This document shows positions 38,128 through 51,640 of a DNA stretch of 64,000 nucleotides, piece by piece. How positions within the stretch are numbered: position 1 is the stretch's first letter; the number at the start of each line of letters is the position of its first letter. The stretch is from Helicoverpa zea (lineage: Eukaryota > Arthropoda > Insecta > Lepidoptera > Noctuidae): contig NC_061472.1 of the NCBI RefSeq assembly GCF_022581195.2, positions 3,596,001-3,660,000 of the forward strand. The letters run 5' to 3'. Below the pieces are notes generated by a model. That model ran no database searches, had not been told where the DNA came from, and saw only the letters and a program-made list of their open reading frames with translations. A program made the translations under genes and the position numbers.

Positions 38128-38298
38128 TAACATTATAAAACTGAAGAGTTTGTCTTTACGCGCTGTTTGCAGGGACTACTGGAAAGATCTGAAAAAATAT
38201 TTCAGTGTTAGATAGCCCATTTATCAAGGAAGGCTTTTTATCCAGATCCGCAAAGTAGTTCCCACAGGCTGCGGGTGAAATCGCTAACAGAAACCAGT
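38128..38298 (+). mobile_element. Helitron-like repeat
   Basis: ACATTATAAAACTGAAGAGTTTG, GGACTACTGGAAAGATCTG, ATTTCAGTGTTAGATAGCCC, TTATCAAGGAAGGC, TTTTTATCCAGATCCGC, AGTTCCCACAGGCTGCGGG and TGAAATCGCTAACAGAAACCAGT follow the reference copy at 23421-23614 almost phrase by phrase. The TATAGGCTAC segment is deleted. Confidence 0.75.
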
Positions 38299-40227
38299 TA
38301 CATAATATTTCGCGAAAGTGTTCACAGCAATATTGGCTATGATTGATTTTATATAATTCATAGTTAGAATCACAGAAGAACTATTATCAAATTCTAAATG
38401 AATGATTCGTCTTCTCAACGATTTTAAATGTTGGCTCTTACCAATAATTGGGTGAGTTAGCAGACATAAATCTCACATACAGACCCACTATTTATTAGAT
38501 AACTATGACCGTTTCACTATTGCTAATTAACTACTGTGACTAAAAAGCTAGTATATTTCCATTCTTCTTCTTCTTTCGTGTCGATGACTTGTCATATATT
38601 GAGACTACACTATGTCAGCCCATTTCCATTAAACCAACATGTAACATATTCACTAATTTCTATACTGAACCTATCATTAGGTATCTAAAGGTCGGCTACC
38701 AGTCCCTAATTTCAATCATAACTTACTAACCTAGTTCCAATTTTACCATCACATGTACATAATTTATACATGAACCCATTAAGTAATAAATCAAAGGATC
38801 CACTAGTCTTGACATTTGACCTGCTATTACATAAAAATCTTCAATACCTGCTATTAAAACAAATTGATTCTCAAACAAACATGCAGACTAACCCAGTTTA
38901 CTTTCTATACAAACGTCATTAACATATTAATAAGGTTATAAATTAACCCATCCGATAGTAACACTTTCAAGTTAGCCTTCACTTGAATATTTATGTAATA
39001 GTTGCTTTAGCACGATCATCTTCACTTTTGCTTAATTTTGTGTTGTATTTTTAAGTGTCTGGTGTTTAGTAATTTTAATTAGCTCGCTGGATTACTTTGA
39101 TGTTACAAGCAGAGTTGTATGGTACCTTAATTATATTATCAGTCTTCAAATAGATATAGTCTCTCTTCATTTATTTCGGGTCCCATCTACAAAATGCCAG
39201 CCATTTTTGTCATTTTCATCGATATCTGTTAACATAATTTTCCACCTTTTCCAACAATTACTCTCATTTCCTTTTTTTTATATCTTGCTTGCTTCAGAGT
39301 CTTCATAGTCTGCAACTTCTGAAAGAACATTCCCAATTTCATTACCACTTCCCACTCCAAAAAGGACACTTTCCCCAGTGGGAACCGTTGACTATCTCCT
39401 TAAGCCATCGCTAATATTACCCTAACGAACATCAATTAAACCAATGAATATTCATTTGCCATCCCTTCAGAACTCATTATATCATAAATTCGTTTATATG
39501 AAACCATCCATCAAGGCATAAAAGATAAGAGCCTGAGACTAACTTTGTTACGTTTTGAACTTACTATCCGTGAAGATTATGGAGTTTTTGAAGTGTTCTG
39601 CCACTGAAGTTATAAATGGATTGTGAGAAAATAGATAACACTCGAAGGAGAGAGATAAACCTACTTAGTAGAAAATTATAATTCCCGAATCAAATAAAAT
39701 ATTAGCGTAGGCGTATTTAAGGACACTCTGACCCCAGGGCTACTTGGTGTAAACTTGCATCCCAATTTTGGAACTACAGCAGTCAAAAAACGCAAAACTT
39801 AATTTAAACTACGAAATACTTTTTCAGGCTCTAAACACTGTTATGTCCTAATTTTCATTTCAATCGGTTCAGTAGCTTTTGCGTGAAAGCGCGACAGACC
39901 GATAGTTACTTTCGAATTTGAAATATTAGTAAGGAAATAGATATTCGAAAGTTACCTGCCAAACAAAACTGACAATCATACACCTAATATTCATACAGAA
40001 TTCATATTCATTGTCAGAATTGCAATACTTAAGTTAAAAGCACTTTAGACAATGAGTGTTCTTGACCAAGAGGTCAACACTTAACAATTTGGAAACATTA
40101 GTTTAGCTTGCAAAGTTATTAAATTGCAATTGCGGGTTTGTGTTTCTTTTCATATCAAGTTGTATTGTAATGGTGTATCATTTTGTTTGTTTGTTCATTA
40201 TGTAGATATCATTGTGCATGATTTTTG
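38299..40227. other. Non-coding stretch with a repeat tail
   Basis: Bases 39840-39945 carry AATCGGTTCAGTAGC, GCGTGAAAGCG, ACAGACCGATAGTTACTTTCG and ATATTAGTAAGG, the usual 3' end of a common lepidopteran repeat. A TTCTTC run and TCGTGTCGATGACTTGTCAT near 38570 may be another LINE piece. No gene recognised. Confidence 0.45.
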
Positions 40228-40400
40228 TGTTCTTCTTTTTCCTGCCCTATTCCTATGTTATTAAAATTTGTGGTCGTCATAATATGTTTCCTGCTTCCAT
40301 TCCTCTCAGTCGTCATAATACAATCCACTCCCTTCTTATTCGTGTCCTCTTTCAGGCAATCAATCCATCTTTTCCTTGGTCTACTTGATCCTGATTGTCT
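40228..40400 (-). pseudogene. RTE-like LINE C-terminal remnant, second copy
   Basis: Minus-strand translation gives RPRKRWIDCLKEDTNKKG and IMTTERN, aligning with the GRPKKRWMDCLKDVMNKK region of the copy at 26262-26676. It ends in the same GAAGAA-type tail region. Only the last 50-60 residues survive, and frame is lost upstream. Confidence 0.7.
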
Positions 40401-41773
40401 ACCTATCTTATATTTGTGTGTTATATTAAAAGCTGAGCTATATCTCTATCTGAAAATAAGCCTTAATGTGTTATTATTATATATATATGTAAATTATGTT
40501 ACAAGACAAAACAACTTGTAATCATGGTCTGCAAAATACCCAAGCGATGCCGCAGGATTATCTTAGTAATTTCTTAATGTGATAGTAACAGTTTTTGTGC
40601 ATGTAAGTGATATATTATATGTTGGTATAATAGTTTCATATCTACGATTTCCTGGTTGGGTAATAATTTTAATTATATGTTACTGAAAGCGTTTTATTAA
40701 TACGATAGTCTTGTGTGTATTTTTCGTCATATATAATGGTATGCATTGTATATGTATAAATTAGGTAAGTTACCAGAATAAAGTCTATACTAAATGTCGA
40801 AATTGAGTTGATGGCTTCAATTTCTGGTCAGATCTTCGAGAAAAGCTATAAGAAACCAAAACTCCCATCGAATACAAATACTACAATTTGACAGTTGGAG
40901 TGCACCGTCCATTTCTCTTATAGAGGTTGGCGCATGCGCTCACGCTCCGGAACAGCGCACACGTCACGCCGGTACGCCACGCCCGTCGCGTGCGCACCGC
41001 ACACATACACGCACCGTGTCTGCACACACTCACACATGGACACTTTGTTACCCCTTTGAGGAAGTGTCTTATTCTTCAAGTATAGGAGGGTAATTTAAGA
41101 GTATGTGTTGTAATTTTGTGTTCGTGATTATTCATTATGGAAATTGTTTATTGGTTGCTTAATTAGAGAGTTGATGGTTTTCCTCTATTATCTTTTGTAG
41201 CAGGTTATTTCGATTTTTATTGTATTTGTAAAAAAACAAAGTTCACTTATTATGTCTTTGTGAAGTAATCTATGTCTTTTTTCAAGCACTAGAGTCTAAA
41301 CTACCTTCGAATCAAAAATAATTTGAATTGATTCAGTATTTTGTCATGAAAGCGACAAACAGCTTAGTTTCACATTTATTATTTATTTAGGTTAACCAAC
41401 AATTATAATACTACATGAGTAAAAAATTGTTAGGACGGTAGTATAACTTATCGAAATAATTTATGCATGCACATTAAGTCCATTTAATTGCTTTCAGGGG
41501 CATTCCTGACAATTTTCATTAATTTTCGAAGGTATGTCCTAATCAGCTTTCTTTATTAATGTCACTGTAAAGGTTAGAGAGTGTAGTAAGTTTAATTAGA
41601 CCGATTGTAAGAAGATAAGTAAAAGTAAAAAGATCTAAGAAATTGATTGTGGAGTTTGCTTGTTGACAAGGCATGCTATTATCCTTATCTGGCTGAAAGA
41701 GTGCTATTAAAAGTCTAACTGTAAAATCTATAAAAAATACAGGACTTTTTATTCTTGCATATTTATATTGTGT
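40401..41773. other. Non-coding stretch with a GC/CA-rich island
   Basis: AT-rich except for 40928-41040, a GC-rich stretch of CpG and alternating purine-pyrimidine words (GGCGCATGCGC, GCGTGCGCACCGCACACATA). No exon could be supported in it. Confidence 0.45.
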
Positions 41774-41885
41774 ACTAGCCCGCGGTTTCACCTTTCTATG
41801 ACACATGGTTAAAACAACCCTCTTTTTCCTTCGAGAGTTAAAAAGTGGCCTATATTTTATTCTGATTCGTATATAATCTACAATA
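41774..41885 (-). mobile_element. Helitron-like repeat fragment, minus orientation
   Basis: ACTAGCCCGCGGTTTCACC on plus is the reverse of the family 3' end. ACTTTTTAACTCTCG and AATATAGGCC on minus follow in the expected order. The 119-codon minus frame across it has no motif. Confidence 0.6.
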
Positions 41886-44216
41886 GCGCCAAGGGTGATC
41901 AAAATCTATCCAGTATTACCCACATACATTTATACATCCTAACATCCTTTACGTACAAAATTTCTCAATAATATTTGTAAGATGCACTCATTTGATAATA
42001 ATTATTCCTAATCAGTGCGGCTTTTCCACACTAGCAAAAGTAATTTTACAACCACTCATCAGACATCAAACGAAAGCCGTCAACTTAGATTTATAGCATT
42101 AAATGCAACAACAATAACACTTCAGATATTCCCAGACAAAACTACAAATCCCATTAAACCCCCAAAGACATAGAAAATAAAAAATATAAAAAAAACAACC
42201 ACAAAGAAAACTAAAAACATAAAATTCTACGATCAAAGCGTATTCTATCAAAGGTGACAATAAACTAGCGTGACGTAGAAAGTATTAGAAATATTTTATT
42301 ATCTTCAATGATAGGATCGGCGCCTTTCACCTCAAGCATGACTTATGTAGACAATACACATGCTGCTTCGGTTTCCAACGAACATAGACGTAATAATGTT
42401 ACCTCGATTTTACCCCGAAAAGATATAAAAGTATAAAGGAAACAAAGCTGACTTTATGTCCGCGACTCATAAAGGACATAAAGATTTTTTAAAGGCACTG
42501 AAAGGATGTACTAAGTTTATTGATTGACTTACCTTTTCTTTTGAAAAGCTTTGACAAGAAAATTCCAAAACAGTTTGAATACAAGTTTCTAGAATGGTCT
42601 TGAGTATTACCTATAAAGAATAGTAATTAAACTCTCGTGATCGTTAAATAATAAATTTATGTAATATAACAGTAATATAATGTTCCTTATAGATTCACAC
42701 AACGTCGTCTTGCCCCAAACTAAGCAGAGTTTCAAGAGAGACAATAAGTAAGTAATAAACGTCGTTATTGTATACATTTCTTTTGTAAATACATAGACGA
42801 ACCCGCTACCTCTCAAGACACACTTACTATTAAAGAAACTCTTGAGCTTCATAATATTAATTTCGATTTACTTACTGACAAAACCTATACATAAGTTACA
42901 ATCAAACGGTAACTGGGTAAAAATGTGTTGAACTTAATCCCTTAGATCGTAAAAACTTAACATATATAAACACCTCATAAGTCACAATATTTATTGTCAT
43001 CTCCTTTCAATAAAACTTAAAGAGCTTTTGAGTTATAGGACCCATAAAATTTTATGAATAAGAGATTTGCCCTTTAGCATACCTATTGAAATAATGACAT
43101 GTCATAAGATGCCTTTCTCCATAAGTTCTGACAATAAGGTGTTAAGAATTCCTTCAGTCATAATGGTAGTTGAAAATAAATTAATTAACTCAGGGGGCAA
43201 TATTAGGACCTGCACAGATATGAATAAAATTGATTTGGGAATTAATCATTTTTAGATCAGCATTACTTTGAAGGAAACCAAAGTTGTAGGTTATATTCAA
43301 TAGATTCAAAAATTGTAGACATAACGAGGCCTGATATCATTTGATTGTTGTAAAAATGTGATTTTTATTTCAAATTTGGTGCTCCCAATTTAGCCTTGTA
43401 CAATATCAAATTCTTCAACCCACTAAACCAAAATGAACACCATAAGCAAAAAAATATCTAGAACATCAATCAAAACCGTATCATATGAACTTACATAAGA
43501 AAACGCCATAAAATCAAAATGTCGATCTTCTTTAAATGAGTTTCTTTCAACCGGGTGGTCATCATCCAAGGTGATTTAATTAAACAAGTTCTGCTCAAGT
43601 GATAAATCATTTTGGACTTTCAATTGTTTATTTATAGAACAATCTGGGCTTGGAATTGCTTGAAGGTTTTTTTTAAATGATACTGAGTTAGAGCGTTTAA
43701 TTACTGGAGACGCCATTGCCGTACCTTCTCCTATGCCAAAGGACAAATTCATGCATATTTTTGATGATTTTGTCGTGTTCTTGTGAGACGATGTAATGAA
43801 ATGCACGATCGAAAATGCATGACTGAACTGTCACCATTTGTGGCATTGCCAAGCACCCCGCGTGCAAATTGGCAGACTTTTGCGCGTAGAAATTTTGTCC
43901 ATGGGGGTTCCGGTTGATAAAGTGCTCTAAGTACTGATGATGATAGTGGTGTAGTAAAAAATGTTTAAAGAAATCAGTTTTGAATTTTAGGGAATTTGGT
44001 GGCTTAGATTGCTTAGTAAATGATCTGGGTTTTTGAGAAAGGTGAAACAAAGGTAAGCTGGATTAATTGCAGAGCCGAAATAATGTTGTTTTTGTGAATT
44101 CTCAGATCAAAAAGGACAATTTAATGGCCTTTACTCAAATAGAATGAAATAATAAGTAGGTACTTACATAATAAGGTAAAGAGCAACACAAGTAAATACC
44201 TATATACTTAGGTACT
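41886..44216. other. AT-rich non-coding sequence
   Basis: A 117-codon minus frame (43697-44050) and neighbours show no recognisable domain. No gene is called. Confidence 0.4.
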
Positions 44217-44277
44217 GTTTTATCCGGGTGAGGAAAGTAGCTCCCTCGGGACGGGTGAAACTGTGTGCAAAGCTAGT
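44217..44277 (+). mobile_element. Helitron-like 3' end fragment
   Basis: TTTTATCCGGGTGAGG, CTCCCTCGGGACGGGTGAAAC and GCAAAGCTAGT, the last third of the element only. Confidence 0.6.
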
Positions 44278-45599
44278 CTCAAAGTAATCATAATTTGGAT
44301 TGTGGAACAAGCAAACCCCATTTTTTAAATTGTTTTGCATTAATTAAGTAGCACTTTCATTAATTGGCGTAGTGTTAAAATTATCGCGAAGTTACATGAT
44401 ATTAAATTGGTAGAAATTAAGAAACATATTTTTTTGCACATCAAACTAGCAAATTCATACCACCCTTTTTAAAACTATATCAAAAATGACGGGTACAAAT
44501 TTTTATTAGTTTTGCTAATTACAAGTCACGCTAGGCTGACATTTAAGCAACATGGAACTTAATTATGAAAGGAATAAAGTTCAAAATAAATTGCCTATAG
44601 TTCCTAGCAATAATTGTTGAAACACCCTTTATTGAAATAATTGCAACTACCTTTGATAGCGAACTAAAATAAACTTGCTTTTATAAAAAATAAAATATAT
44701 TAATCCAATTGTTATGCCAATTAATTTTATTAATAATCCGTGTTAGTGAATGATTCTGCCATTTGATTCTTATTTTCCCAGGCTTTATTAATTAAAGTCT
44801 GGTAGTTAATTACTTTACATGTAAATGACACTTGTAATAATAGGTGTACGATTAAGCTGCGCATACGACGTTAATTGAGTCAGTGGAGCAATGGATCAAG
44901 TAGACTTCGTTTTATCTTCATTCTTTTTCTGAAGGTGATCCGTGTAAGAGAAATAAAGCATTCATTCAGTTATGATCTTGAAAATCGTCTGAGGAAGATA
45001 TTTTGAGCTTTATTTAATGTTTAGCTCTATAGATTAAGTTATTGTGTGGTTCGTTTAGTTAATGTTTATCCAATTTAAAGTTATCGTCAAATAACTTTGG
45101 AAGTCCGAAGTTAGCTGCTAGACTTGGTTGCGCGAAGCGTTAAATGACTAACTTCGAAGCGGGTAAGTTTGTTGAGAACTGTAAAAATTAAGCTAAATAA
45201 ATCCAGGCCAGACAAGAAAATCTATAAAATATAACTTAATTTAAGATATTATAAGATAGTAAGTTTGTATATAAATGAGAATGACTTAAATGAAGAGCTC
45301 TCTGTAAACTATGAATTTTTGTTATCTAGTCCAAAAATAGAAATGAATTCTACAATTGCAATTGAATATAACCCAGCAATAGATTGACAAGTTAAAGCGA
45401 TATATTTCTCTAATTACTGAATCAATATCATTTATCACTGATGTCTGGCCAAGGGCAATGTACGCTTCGAATCGCTCTACATTTGAAATAAATATATACA
45501 GCCTCCCAATGTAGTGTTTTTACGTCATATCTGAATTAGTGTAGTTATTTATAGGACTGTAATTAAATATCTGGTTTGTAATAGAATTCTACGTCTACA
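44278..45599. other. AT-rich non-coding sequence
   Basis: Nothing recognisable. Confidence 0.5.
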
Positions 45600-45770
45600 C
45601 TACTATTATAAAGAGCAAAGAATAAACTCACAAAAATATTGGACTGATCTAAAAATATTTCAGCGTCAGAGTGCTACATTATCCCCGGTTAACATAGGTT
45701 ATATTTTGTGCGAATACTTATAGGCAGTAATTCTCTCTGGAAGCGAGTGAAATCCTGGCTAGAAAAACAG
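45600..45770 (+). mobile_element. Helitron-like repeat, strongly diverged
   Basis: TACTATTATAAAGAGCAAAG, TATTGGACTGATCTAAAAATA, TTTCAGCGTCAGAGTGCTAC, ATAGGTTATATTTTGTGCG and GGAAGCGAGTGAAATCCTGG keep the family order with many substitutions. Confidence 0.55.
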
Positions 45771-48499
45771 CTAGCTAGCTGCTAAATAGCTAGTGTATTA
45801 ATGTAGGTAAATGCTTAAAAGAAGATTGAAAAAAATCTGAATTCTAAGGGGTCTTGAGAAGGTCCCAAAACTGATCCTGTCGTCAATCAGATTTAGATTG
45901 AAATCCAGCAACCACTATTGTCATTTGTCTTATAAAACCACAGATTCCTCTCCATTAAAAAATAAAAGCTACCTACTAAACTTTTTTCGAAAGGCCCCCA
46001 CCAAAACACAGACAGACAGACACAATTACAATCTTTTATTCTTACTTATTCGTAGGTCAAGCGGAGTACAAAAACGGGCTCATATATCATGGGATCCCAC
46101 CGGAACGGACAAACCACGGTCACCACAGTATGCTTACATTACCACTACATCACCAGCATAAGAAGACACCCCATGCAGAAGATCTTTTAGAATTTTACGA
46201 AGGAACGCAGAGGTCAACTTAATCTGGGTGTAATATGCACGTGTTATCTATTAAGGCACATAGAAAAGGATGTTATGTGGTCGTTTGTTCGTAATGGTGC
46301 CTCCGAGGCTTTTATTACACTTATGAAATTGAATTAAATGTTGTGTTTTTGTTTGTTGTTTAAGTGTTTACCAAATAATCTGGTAATTTTGGTGTCGTTA
46401 CATCTTTTTGGTATAGTCAGGATACTTCACCGGGCCTGTATGTTTAAGACAGAAACGACTGACAACAGTTCAACATAGCTTCCTAATTGTGAGTGAATTC
46501 TTTTCCCACCCGTGAAAAGCACTTAGGACTAAGACCTCGCAAATACCAGCTCTATATAATAGAAACTGGTCCAATAATCAATTTTCACATATAAAATTAC
46601 TTAAAACTTACGTGTACCTTCTTATACTTCCACTAGTCTTACCAAAAAAATTGATTAATGTTGAATATTAACATTTAAATTATGCACTAATTGAAGCAAC
46701 AGCCTTCTCGCTAATAATCACGAGCACGGAGGAAGTCATAAATATAGTTAATTAAATATAATATACATAGTGGTCATACATAGCGGGAATTCCGAAATTT
46801 AAGTGCCTAGATACTGTTTTGTCTATCAAAAATATAGTATGATAGACGCCAAAATATGTAACAAAAAACAAGAAACTTAAGCCTATTTTGGCTCCAAAAC
46901 TGGCTTATTGGCTGTTAATTAATTAATTAAGCTAAATGGCTTTCTAGAGTTATCAAATTCCATTAGCAAGTTTTGACTTTCAAGGAAATATGGCCTGGTT
47001 TTTGAATGGGATAACTGTATTTTGGAGCCGTCATTGTAAAGTCATAGATTTGTTAGAAGCGCATTTTGGTAAAATAAATGAATGACACTAATGACTTGAT
47101 AGGATGCGTGATAGAGGTTCTATTTCGTATCGTAATTTTTTCAACATAGTTAAGTTATATTTTTACGACGATTATTATTTTACGGAAGAAGAGCAGAGAA
47201 GGAAAGGGTGAATAAAGAGATAGCTAATAAATCAAAAATTATACACCAAATAAAAACTTAATATGGCATAAGTAAACCGGCAAACTTACAACTATACTGT
47301 CCTTTTTTAAACGGTTTTATTTCATTGTGTTCTACAGATAAACTTCATTCAAAGGTTGTCTGAAAGAAATCGCTATTTAGCGATAAGACCGCCAATTGTA
47401 CTGTTCTTTGTGTGTTGTAATGTCCTGTGTTGTTAATTTTCTTGGTGTACAATAAAAAAAGTATAATCTATCTATCTATTTATATAGAAAATCAGACTAA
47501 ATAAAACTAAATTAAAGCAAACTCACTAAGCAATTACGTCCAAGTTCCGTGAGTGAACTCTAGCTACTAATAATATTAGATCGTCTGTACTGCACACAAT
47601 TTGTCATAGATATGCACTTGTGTAGAGACATTATAGTATTCTATTTGGGACGCGAATAATATTAGTTGAACTTAGGTTTGTTTCAAACGTAGGAACTTAA
47701 GATACACTGTAAACTAGCGACGAGAGTACAAATGTTACGAAAGTTACATTCAATTCAGAGAAATACAAGTACATTGATACCATTCGAATTTTCTGAAAAA
47801 TATCTCGCAGTTGATCCTGTCATCATCATCATTATCATCCTCCAATATTCCACTTTTTATCTCCATTCATTTTTCTTCTGCCAAACTACTGTTCGACTAT
47901 ATATCACTAAAATTTGACCACGAATGTGAGCAAAGGGTTCAATAGGCAAATGGAACATTACACGAAAATGTGCAGATATTTCACGCCAAATTATTTCAAA
48001 AGGCTTTAACGAATATACTGATGACAGATATTATTTCAGTAATAATTATATCCACAATTATTAATTTTACAACTTAATTCTATGAAGCATAAAACTGCAG
48101 TTCTTTATGAGAACTTATAGGTTTATAGCCCAGAAATAATCTAACAATTAATGTATTTGTTCAGTTTAAGACCAGCCTAACTTAGAACAAACATAGGATC
48201 CTTGATATTTATTGGTATTGCTTCACATCCGCCGCTGAATTCTTATAATATACCCATTGCAGTCTGAATCATCGATTGTGCAAGTCTAGCGCTGTTTACT
48301 TGTTAAGGCAAAGGCAGATAAATCTAATTATTGAATTAATTAGACGTTGAACGTGTAATGTTGAAGGGACTCGATATAACTAGCTCGTGTATCTGCGTAG
48401 GAAATTTCATTTTGTGATACAACTTGCCTAGTTTTAGTATAATATGTATTGTGGAATCACAATTTTGAAACACGGCTATGGAAGTTCCGTTTCCTCATG
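45771..48499. other. AT-rich non-coding sequence
   Basis: No gene recognised. A TCATCATCATCATTATCATCC run at about 47820 could be the end of a LINE tail. A TCTATCTATCTATTTA run lies near 47467. Confidence 0.45.
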
Positions 48500-48755
48500 T
48501 GGCTGCCTAGACTCTTCCCAAATTATTTTAGGGTTCCAGTCTTAGCCAAATGCAGCTGATTACCAGTATTTTGCATGGAGCATATCTGACCTTGTTAACA
48601 ATTACCTGGGCAACTCATTACCCTCTGGTAAGCCAGTGTTGGTCACACATTCTGACTTAAAATTCTGACTACCTAACAACTGCCAAAGATGTTCATATAA
48701 CATGCAGATTGCAGACCCACCAATTTAACTAGCTTTCCGAAACAATTTCACTTGA
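48500..48755 (-). mobile_element. GTTGGGGTCGG-family repeat, old copy
   Basis: CTCTTCCCAAATTATTTTAGGG, CCAAATGCAGCTGATTACCAG, TTGCATGGAGC, AATTACCTGGGCAACTCA, ACAACTGCCAAAGATGTTCA and TTTCCGAAACA retain the family order at reduced identity. Confidence 0.65.
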
Positions 48756-49090
48756 AACCTAGCCTTAACATGCTACCAACACAAATTCCGTCATATTTCA
48801 GTAAACAGTAATGTCAGGTGCAACATAATGCCAGACCTTGTCTTACATGGCACCTAACAATTTTCCTCACAATTTGATCCGCTGCACTGATTACTTGGAG
48901 AACAGTTGACAATTGTTATTCTAACTGTGTGTGGAGTTCCGCATAGATGTGGTAAAACGGTACGGGGGAAAAGACTGTTGTAAGTTTTATTGGTATGGAA
49001 AGAATGTGGAGAATGGAGGATTTATGCTGCCATATAGCCTTCATGTTTTCTCTGGGTAAACTCAGGACGTATAAGAGAGTATTGAGAGCC
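48756..49090. other. Spacer
   Basis: Nothing recognisable between two old copies of the same repeat family. Confidence 0.5.
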
Positions 49091-49262
49091 CTTCAGTCTA
49101 AGCAGATGCGGTACCCTACAAGTGTTCTAAGTGGAGCGATTGCCTATCTGATGTCTCCAACAAAGATACTCTAGGTTTAGTTTTAGTTATAGTGGCCTTT
49201 AGGAGAAAGTCTGGTTGTAGTACCTACTTTTCTGGCTTCTAACTACATTCCCGACTACTGCA
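49091..49262 (-). mobile_element. GTTGGGGTCGG-family repeat, very worn copy
   Basis: CTTCAGTCTAAGCAGATGCGG, GTGGAGCGATTGCCTATCTG, AGTCTGGTTGTAG and TTCTGGCTTCTAACTAC match in order. The ACCCGGGCAACCC block is replaced by AT-rich sequence. Confidence 0.5.
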
Positions 49263-51049
49263 GTAGTTTAATTTAGTAGGTACCAGCAGTTTTACGAAAC
49301 TAACGTACTTTTAGTACAGATACATAAATAAATAGCACAAACAATTACAAAACAAAAAACAATCACACATTATCTAACACACTTTCACAGTCCTGCACTC
49401 CTAGTCACCCCAAGCGTCGCGTCGCGCTCCGCTTGCGTCTGCGCACCGCTTTCGTAAGCCGATCCTGAAGATAACACTAGATCACTCGGGTTTTTCAATG
49501 CACTTGTATGCACTGGTTTGTTACGTGTCGTTTTGTGGAAAAAAATAAGGAAGTAAGTGGTTGGTGGGCTAATTACTGGGCCTTGTTTGAAAGTGGTAGA
49601 TTGGGCAAAATGGGAGTGAGTATTTACTTTAATTTTGATCAAAAACATAAATAATATTTAGAGATGTCTATCAATCTGTTATGGAATCCCTTAAAACAGT
49701 TCTAAATTGTGGTTCATGGAACTACTTATATACATATACTTTCAGTGGCCTATTAGTAAACGAAAGGTACCTTAGGAACCAGAATACATGCTGCGCCGAA
49801 AACATAATGATATAGATTAAGTGTTTTTTTTTACACATGAAAATAGTTATCATAATGTTAACAAAATACACAAAAAGTGTCTTTAACATCCAAAAGATTA
49901 GTGTTTTATAATGACGAGTTTAATTTTATTATTTATCTTAATGTTTTATTGATGTAGAATAAGAACTTTTATTTCGTTTGCAAGAAAGAGAAGTCTCTCG
50001 TCAAAAAACAAATATATTACTTTTAAAATATAAGCAAATAATGGTTGGGAACTAGGTTAGGTAAAAGTAAGGAAATCGTACATTTATGAGCAATAAAGTT
50101 TATAGCTAGTTTTGTTGAATGGGTGCTCATCTCTCTGTTTGCGTCAATTGGGTACCATTGATTTATTTTATGTGGAACTGATTGGTTCTGGTCCAATATA
50201 AACATTATATTCAATGGGTATTTAACTTAAAACACTCAATTAACACATAAGCACAAAAATATAAGCGAATAAAATATTTGAAACAAAATAAAAGTTTTTA
50301 TAATGTTCACACGAGAAAAATCATACATACACAGGTGATTTAACGACAAAAATATATTGACTGAAGTTTGTATGAGTTTCTTAGATGAATAAAACACTTA
50401 CTCATGTTCAGTATTTTTTAATAAAAACATTTACAATGTAATACGATGACAGCTATCGACAGGCGGCAGGCGCCATACATCATTAAAACCTACAATTCTA
50501 AGATCAGCAATAACCCACGTATATTTCCCAACAATAACTATTACCTTATAAGAAAACCACATTTCTGTATAATATAAAACTCTAAGTAAATAATTACAGT
50601 AAAAATCCTTGATAAAGAATGCTTCTAGTCCGGCATTTTCCTTGTGGCAATAACTGAGAAATCATACTTACATCAGTTCGCACGCATGCGCGAACACACT
50701 CACACATGCGCACATATGCGCCTGAGCATACAGCACACATGTAAACAAACAACGTGTTCATTAAACAAGAATGTGATTTACAATACACGAACAATTAGCA
50801 AATGCCATTTCGCAAAAAACTGATGAAAATATTCGATGGAATAACTGTGATAATAAACAAAAGACTGCACAAGGCCAGTCTAATTGGACGAGGATTAGGA
50901 AATGTCCATTATTTGGAATGGGAATGAGAAAGGCTGAAGGTGTTCGTGGTTAGATAATAGTGTAGCTGCAGTGTGGAGGTGCACTCGTTACAGTCCATGG
51001 ACATATTGTGTCATACTTACTTACTTTTAATCACCTACCTCGATGTAAA
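49263..51049. other. Non-coding stretch with a CA/CG-rich patch
   Basis: Bases 50670-50770 form an alternating purine-pyrimidine patch (CGCACGCATGCGCGAACACA, CACATGCGCACATATGCGCC). GC-richer bases 49395-49460 overlap an 87-codon minus frame without a motif. No gene is called. Confidence 0.45.
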
Positions 51050-51300
51050 GAAACAGTAGTTACAAGTACTCCGAGTCCTCTAAGTCCTTTCCCAACTGTT
51101 TTGGAGTATTCTATTAATGACGTGCAGACCGATTCTCGGGCACGACGGCTGCTCTGGAAGGAGATCAGTCTGCAGTACAAGATATATTATAATGCACAAG
51201 CATTTAGGCAGACATATGTATGTAGGTGCACTCCTATAGTCCAATCCACCACGACCAGAGAGAAATAAGGCTCAGGATCGAAACCTTTACGAGGTCTCAG
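51050..51300 (-). mobile_element. tRNA-type SINE body, degraded copy
   Basis: ATTCTCGGGCACGACGGCTG, GGAAGGAGATCAGTCTGC, GATATATTATAATGCACAAGC, ATTTAGGCAGACA, TAGGTGCACTCCTATAG and ACGACCAGAGAG...AGGCTCAGGATCG correspond one by one to blocks of the SINE at 15478-15838. The tRNA-like head is lost. Confidence 0.65.
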
Positions 51301-51640
51301 AGTCACTGGTCACACCCAACTTCTACTAGTTGGTAATGAAGATGATTCTAGAATTAAAAGAAGGTTAGGTACAGGTAAAATCATTAGAAAATATCTTTAA
51401 AATTTTTCCCGTTTAGTCATTTACTAAGATAAATCTTGAAGATACACGGAACAAGTACGTCATTCATATAAACATTTGCATTGAGACGGACATCGAAGAC
51501 ACGACTCGTTTGCCTAGACAAACTGCACGAACTAAGAGCCATTTTGATTTCTTTATTTGTTTAAAAGAAATTCAAATGGTTCAAGTAATACACCACGTTC
51601 AAGTCCCGATTGTGTATATCATACATAATATATCACATGT
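51301..51640. other. AT-rich spacer
   Basis: Nothing recognisable. Confidence 0.5.

Noticed and set aside
40928..41040. A coding exon in the GC-rich island
   Set aside because: A frame stays open for about 55 codons but is a His/Thr/Arg-rich by-product of CA/CG repeats, with no acceptor or donor of quality.
41543..41902. A 119-codon minus-strand gene
   Set aside because: Overlaps a Helitron-like fragment and shows no family signature.
43697..44050. A 117-codon minus-strand gene
   Set aside because: Overlapped by a second frame, with no motif, and His/Lys-rich in a way typical of AT-rich noise.
46912..46930. A regulatory palindrome in the TTAATTAATTAA run
   Set aside because: Simple AT repeat, expected by chance at this base composition.
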